Positions 58,829 through 64,000 of a stretch of 64,000 nt of DNA are shown piece by piece. This stretch comes from Auricularia sp. M13 (Eukaryota; Basidiomycota; Agaricomycetes; Auriculariales; Auriculariaceae): NCBI GenBank assembly GCA_037042915.1, contig CM073199.1:1426001-1490000 (forward strand), in the 5' to 3' direction. The stretch's first letter is position 1. Each line of letters begins with the position of its first letter. A program made the position numbers and the translations under genes. The notes below the pieces were generated by a model. It was given only the letters and a program-made list of their open reading frames with translations. It had not been told where the DNA came from and searched no databases.

Positions 58829-61800
58829 TCATGCGGAGAAATGGCAGCGACTGCGAATGCAAAGTGCGACGTAAGTGTTCCTGTTCAAGAGAACAGTAAT
58901 GGAAGGACGACGTACTCTCTCAGCGTGTCGTACAAGAATTTGTAGCTGCGCAGGTTCCCCTTCAACCTGCGGATGTCGAGCGACAGCGTGTCGTCCAGCC
59001 GGTCGATGCGCGTAAGCTCGACGGAGAACCGAACCTCATCGCACAAGTCCTGCGACCGGTCTCCATATAACGGGTCCTGGTTCACGCCGGGCAGTGGTTG
59101 CGGGCCCATGACGCTGCGCGACGCGCTCATCGTGCTCCGCACACCGTCCTCATCGGGCTCAGAAACATGCGACGACGCGCGTCGCGTGAGCAGGCCACGC
59201 AGCATGCCCGCCGTAGACGAAATCGTAGGCGGCTGCGGCAGCCCGCGCTTGTCGACCTGGACCTTCATGGTCAGAAAGAGGTAAAATCGGAATGAAAGAA
59301 CATACCCCGTTGAGCGAAGCAGAACCAACCATAGTGTACGCCGCGACGCCCTGCGGGCCCGCGACGTCCTTGTGTGGCGACGGCGGCGGGTGCGCGCTGA
59401 CCTTCCTCCTCTTCGGGCGCACACAGCGGTACTTGAACTCGGTCTCCTTGTGGAACTCGACACCCATGCTGAGCAGCACATTGGTGACGTGCGCAAACAC
59501 CTCCGGCGGCAGACCCGTCGTGACAGTGCCCTGATCGACGGCACCGTGATGAATGCGCAGCGCGTATGCGGACGTCGTGGATGGCGCGCCCTGCGAGCTG
59601 ACAGCAGGGGACGAGACACTGCGCGGCGGCAGGATGGTGTTGACCAGGCTGTTGGCGACGCGCGACAGACCTCCAGACGGCACGCTGGGCGTAATGGGCG
59701 TGGCCAGCGGGTCGTGGCTCGCGTCGTGCGGCGTCGTGACGATGAGCTGCGGCGCCGGGCGCGTGCCCGTAGAAACGGTTGCGGGGACACCAGCAGAGGC
59801 TTTGAGGGCTTGGATGTCGACCGGGACGTCTGCATCGGGTCGGCCACGGTTGATGCTGCGAGACCTGAACCAATCCATGACGCGCTTCGCCTTTGACGTC
59901 GAGGCTCCCGAGGCACCCAATGGGTCGGGGATGCCCACAGGCGGGCCCGCGAACGATCCGTTTGCGAGGGTGCTGGTAGACGGCTCGATCGCAGTGGAAG
60001 GCTGGGTCTTCTCCACCTGTTTCGACTGCCGCGACTGTTTCTTCTCCGTTCGCGAAGACCTGAAAGTGAAAGTGAAATGTCAGTTAATCCACAACAGCAA
60101 ACGCTGAAATGCATGTTCATACCCAACGACGAGGTTGAGCGTCCGCCTGCGCATCTTCGCAAAGCTCGAGTCGCCGCCATCCGCGCCCGAGTGGTCCAGC
60201 GTCGACTCGTCCTCCGTCTGGCGGGCCGACGAGTGCTGCGACACGCTGAGGCTCGCCGCGCGCGACACCTGCTCGGCTTTCTGCGTCTGGGTCGACTCGA
60301 CGCTCTGCGCGGGCGAGTCGGGCACGGGCGCAGACGGCGAGCTGGGGCTGAGCATCTTGCCGATTGCGGTGAGCGACACGCGGCTGCGGCTCTTGCTGTT
60401 AGTCGTGCGCACAGACGCAGAGCGTTTCGGCTCTGCGGACGGCGTGACGGTGACGGAAACCGTCTGCTGGTTGCGCGGTTCGTCGACTGGCGCCGTGAAG
60501 GCATGCGACAACGCCACAGGCGGGGTCGATCCCATCCTGGAGCGCTGCTGCGTGGACGAGTCGACGATGGGCTGCGAGGCTCGGCGGCCGTTGGTGACGG
60601 GTGGCTGCTCGACCGGGGCAGAGAACACATCTGCGACAGGCGACGGCGCAGGCATTGGTGGGCGGGCAGCGGCGCGGATGGATTCCGGGTCGTCGTACTC
60701 GACTTGGATGGTATGCCTGTCCGCGGCCTTTTTGCGACTCTTCTTCTCCTTCGGGGTGGGTTCCTCAGCAACAACGGGCGCTGCGACGGCGCGCTGGTCG
60801 ACAATGACCGAATCCTGGTCAAGCGACATCATAGATGCGTCCTGGTACCTGTCGCTTCCTCTGCGCTGGGTCGGCATCACGATGGCCGACACGGCCTGCG
60901 CGCGCCGCGAGGACGAGTGCGTGGATTCCACCTCCATACTGTGGTTCCCGTAGCTGGAGAGGGCCGAGTCGGACAGCACGGCGGAGCTGGCCGCGAACGC
61001 GGAGGGTGGCGCAGACGTATCGGCCATCGTCGCGCGCTCGCGGTGCCTCGGCCGTTGCTCCTCTTCCGGCATGCGAGAACGGAGCTTGCGCGAGTACTCG
61101 AGCCGCTTCTGCTCATATTGCTGTACGGCAGCCTCCTCGCATTCCTCGACGGTGCGGTCGAAGAAGTGCTTGTAGGCACGGAGCCAGTGATGGTTCATGA
61201 TCGTATTGAGGTCAGCGCGGCGCGTGGGGTCCGGCACGAGCATCTTGGAGAGCAGATCGCGGGCGTCCTCGGAGACATAGTCGGGGAAGGTGAGAGGGGT
61301 GTTAATGATGTACTTGTAGAGTAAGTTGATGTTGTCGCCGTCGGGGTTCGCGGGGTCGTCGTCGAATGGCAGATAGCCAGCAAGCATGGCATAGAGGATG
61401 ACGCCGCAGGACCAGATGTCAACGGCGGAGCCGACGTACATGCCCTCGGAGATGACGAGCTCGGGGGCGGCGTAGCAGGGGCTACCACAGGAGGTTTGCA
61501 TGAGGTCGTCTGCGCGGTGCTCGAAGCGGTTTGCAAAGCCAAAGTCCGAGATGATGACGTTGCGGTTGCGGTCGAGCAGCAGGTTTTCGAGCTTGAGGTC
61601 GCGGTGGACGATCTTCTTTGCGTGGATGTAGGCGACGCCGGAGATGACCTGGGCGAACAGCCGGCAGGCGTCCTTTTCCTTCAGGCAGCGGTGGGCCAAG
61701 ATGTGGTCGAAGAGCTCGCCGCCGGACGCGTACTCGAGCACGATCCCAATATACTTGTCCGTCTCTATCACGTCGTAGAGCCGCACAATGTTCGGATGCC

Positions 61801-62318
61801 GTATGGTCTGCGCGGCGTCAGCCTTTGGCAAATTCGCCATGAAACATCGCGGGATCACGCACCTTGAGCACGTCGATTTCGCGCTCGACCTTGGACATGC
61901 GGACGGTGTTGTCGACGGAGCCGCGGCGGATGAGCTTGACGGCGACCTCCTCGCCCCATTGCGAGTGCAGGCCGAGCTTGACCTTGCCGAACTCGCCCTC
62001 GCCGATGGTCTGCAGCAGCAGGTACGGCCCAAAGCGCGGGATGTTGCGGCGCGGGTGCGCGGCGGCGTAGGCGAGCGCGGCGGGGTGCGAGTACACGTCC
62101 CGGACCGGGTACTGGTTTTCCTCGTGCTCGCGCGCAGACGTCGAGCTCTGCGGCGCATGCGACGCGCGCTTGCGATCCCGCGACGCCGTGTGCCCGTCGC
62201 GCTCGCGCTCGCGGTCCCGCTCACGCTCGCGGTGGCTGCTGCCGCCGTGGTGGCCGCTCGCGCCCACCGACTGCGGCCGGTGGCTCGACCCGGGCGGCGT
62301 GTCGTCCAGTGCGAGCAT
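58829..62318 (-). CDS. KIN4: CAMK-like Ser/Thr protein kinase, Kin4 type, with C-terminal KA1-like domain
   Basis: Exon 1 (62318-61863) and exon 2 (61807-60123) carry the kinase domain: a His/Arg/Glu-rich N-tail, [11 protein letters not shown], catalytic Lys in [48 protein letters not shown]-loop [19 protein letters not shown], and [20 protein letters not shown]. All active-site residues are present. A long Ser/Pro-rich linker follows. The C-terminus contains [25 protein letters not shown] and, after a spliced linker, [20 protein letters not shown] and [14 protein letters not shown], a KA1-like membrane/regulatory module. Splicing of the last donor (GTACGT) to an exon ending RDRCHFSA puts the stop at 58829; reading through instead stops at 58885. 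Yeast Kin4 is the spindle-position-checkpoint kinase. Assignment to Kin4 within the CAMKL group is likely but not certain. Confidence 0.85.
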
Positions 62319-62877
62319 CGGTACTCAGCGAAAAGGAAGAAAAAAAAATAGGCAGCAGGGAAGGCGGGAGAGGGCACGGACGGCGGCACGGGAGGCAGCG
62401 TCCAGCAGGTGTGGGCAGGCGGCCGGCTCAACCCGCTTCAAACCACTGCTGGTTGCTATCGTCCCCTTACTCATCAAACTTTTCAACACTCCCACAAAGA
62501 CAAAGGACAAGTCCACTGGACCGCTTGCATAGTCTCCTTATGGCCTCAACTGCCCGTTCTCACAACCACCGGGCCCTTTCAAGCCCTACTAACAGCGTCT
62601 ACGCACGTGGGGCCACAACAGATCCTGCCAGCCCCCCACGACGCTGCCGCATTCTCAGAAGAACACCGCAGGCCTGCAAGAACATCTTCTCCCTGATCCG
62701 TTCCCCATCCCGTCCTCCGACGACGCTGTACAGTGTTTAACCGTGCACCAGAACACATGCAACATGTCCATACCATCGAGAACATCATAAAAAAGTGCGA
62801 CATCAACAAAACACGACAGCAAGTTCAACAAGAGAGAGAGAACCGTAGTACATAGAGCGAGAGGTCGTAAATCGTCA
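62319..62877. other. Kinase upstream region
   Basis: 559 bp between the LRR gene stop and the kinase start, both minus strand. It holds the kinase promoter; an A-run at 62339-62347 lies close to the start. No gene seen. Confidence 0.5.
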
Positions 62878-64000
62878 TCAAGCGTCTCGTTGAGCGCGTT
62901 TCGCCGCGACGCCGCTCAGCAGCGCGGCCGCCTTGGCGCGCTCCTCGCTGCGCACCAGCACGCCGTCGATTTCCGCGACGCCGCTGCACGCGTTCATCAC
63001 GAGCCCGCGATACGCCAGTCGGCCGACGTAGCTGCCGTCCGGCAGGTCCCCGCGGAACTTGCGGTCGAGCTCCTCCCACGTGCTGCCCATCCCCACCCGC
63101 TTGCCCTTGCTCGTGCTGTCCGACGGCTGCAGCGCGCCAGGCACGTCCCGCACCAGCAGCGGCAGGTACCACCCGAGCGAGAACGGATTCATCCTAGCGC
63201 ATATCAGCATCTCTGTCCACCCGACGCGCGCGTAGAACTCAAAACGCACCGGAAGTCCACCATCTCGATATCAGGCATCCCGCGTAGCACTCGAATGACG
63301 GCCTTGACACTCTTGAGGCGCGACCCAATGACAGTGAGCTTGCGCAACCGTGTCAGGCCAACGAGCGGCCCAATATCGCTCAGGAAGTTGTAGTTGAGGT
63401 TGAGCACCCGCACATTTGGCACTAAGCGCGCCAAATCTCGCGGCAGCTCCTCCAGCCGACACGCCGCCAGCTCCAGGTAGACCATATTGTAGCACGCCTC
63501 CTGCAAGAAGTCCTGAGGCAGCGGGTTGGCTATACGTTTTAATTAGCACTATAGCTCTGCCCGAAACCGTGCGCGCGCGCGACATACCGGACAGGTACAA
63601 CCGCTTGACGTCGCGAATCTCGCGACTAGGCAGCGTCCGCTCGCTCTTGACACCGCCTACGCCGTTCTGGTTCCTCAGACTAAGGTTCTCCAGCCGTCGC
63701 AACCGATCAAGCCCATACACGTCGCCGAGTCCTTCGCGCAGCTTATTCCCGTCGGCATACACAGTTCTCAGCGCAGGCATCCCCCCGAGCTCCAGCCGCG
63801 TGAAAGCGTTGTCGCTCACACGCAGCACGCGCAACTTGGGTAGCGCGAGCGCCGGCAGCGAGTGTAGCTTGTTGCCATCGAGGTTGAGCGTGCCGAGCGA
63901 CGCCGCGAACACGTCGACGTTTCGGAGCGTGCGGAGGCCATTCTTGCTGAGGTCGAGCGACTCGAGTTTCGGCCAAGAGCACTCGCCGAAATCCGCGTCG
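62878..64000 (-). CDS. Nud1/Cdc11-like leucine-rich-repeat protein, 5' end beyond window
   Basis: Partial: the gene enters from the right edge and ends at 62878. Leucine-rich repeats are visible: SLGTLNLDGNKLHSLPALAL, PKLRVLRVSDNAFTRLELGG, ALRTVYADGNKLREGLGDVY, LRRLENLSLRNQNG, VKRLYLSGNPLPQDFL, NMVYLELAACRLEELPRDLA, NVRVLNLNYNFLSDIGPLVG and LRKLTVIGSRLKSVKAVIRV. This repeat set, with the NMVYLELAACRL and LNLNYNF blocks, fits the C-terminal LRR region of Nud1/Cdc11, the spindle-pole scaffold of the mitotic exit/septation initiation network. The non-LRR tail contains SYVGRLAYRGLVMNACSGVA and ends AAKRAQRDA. At least three introns are seen. Without the N-terminus the family call is probable only. 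Confidence 0.7.

Noticed and set aside
58885-62431. Open frames of 645 and 783 codons over the kinase
   Set aside because: Most of the 645-codon frame is an Arg/Pro/Ser-rich shadow; the 783-codon frame reads through the first kinase intron and its N-terminus is not the true one. The spliced model starting at 62318 keeps all kinase motifs.
1-64000. CRISPR arrays, phage, toxin-antitoxin or other bacterial-type systems
   Set aside because: No spaced short repeats or bacterial-style operons; genes are intron-rich and eukaryotic throughout.

Overview
The window is nuclear DNA of a filamentous basidiomycete, most likely a member of the Agaricomycetes. The evidence is the gene style: GC-rich, tightly packed genes broken by many introns of about 45-65 nt, clear GT..AG borders and several micro-exons. 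The gene content agrees: a Ste12 factor with two C2H2 fingers, a fungal Cho2, an Axl2-like cadherin-domain protein, a Kin4-like kinase and a GH18 chitinase beside a LysM protein. I cannot name the species. All exon borders were read by eye from splice signals and protein-family conservation, so individual borders may be off.

Layout. 1-1980 holds no gene I recognise. 1981-9312: a MYND-finger protein (-), an Axl2-like membrane protein (+) and an MFS transporter (-). 9313-10942 is gene-poor. 10943-16422: a membrane-anchored paraoxonase/SMP-30-like protein (-), a zinc deaminase (+) and a low-complexity protein of unknown function (+). 16772-21808: CHO2 (-) and DCN1 (-). 22080-22152 is tRNA-Arg(CCT) (-), with a displaced tRNA 3' fragment about 400 bp away. 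23686-33614: a multi-pass membrane protein (+), UBC7 (+), an HSP70/HSPA12-like protein (-) carrying a terminal-inverted-repeat element in a long intron, and STE12 (+). 34998-38994: a small secreted protein (-), prefoldin subunit 3 (+) and an ankyrin protein (+). 39256-42612: a large secreted EF-hand/Cys-rich protein of unknown function (-). 42978-49203: a chitin-related pair, a CBM18-GH18 chitinase and an eight-LysM secreted protein, both (+). 49698-58250: a tail-anchored unknown (+), glycogen phosphorylase (+) and an unknown (-). 58829-64000: a Kin4-like kinase (-) and the 3' part of a Nud1/Cdc11-like leucine-rich-repeat protein (-), which runs off the right edge.

Functionally most loci are housekeeping: phosphatidylcholine synthesis (CHO2), cullin neddylation (DCN1), ER-associated ubiquitination (UBC7), tubulin/actin folding (prefoldin), glycogen breakdown, mating/filamentation transcription (STE12), polarity (Axl2-like) and mitotic exit/septation (Kin4-like plus Nud1/Cdc11-like). 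The accessory part is the chitin-binding/chitinolytic pair with the neighbouring large secreted protein. I found no CRISPR, phage or bacterial-type system. The most unusual observations are GC-AG introns in three genes, a MITE-like element in the HSP70-like gene, a start codon alone on its own exon in DCN1, the chitinase/LysM architecture, and the Kin4-Nud1 neighbourhood.
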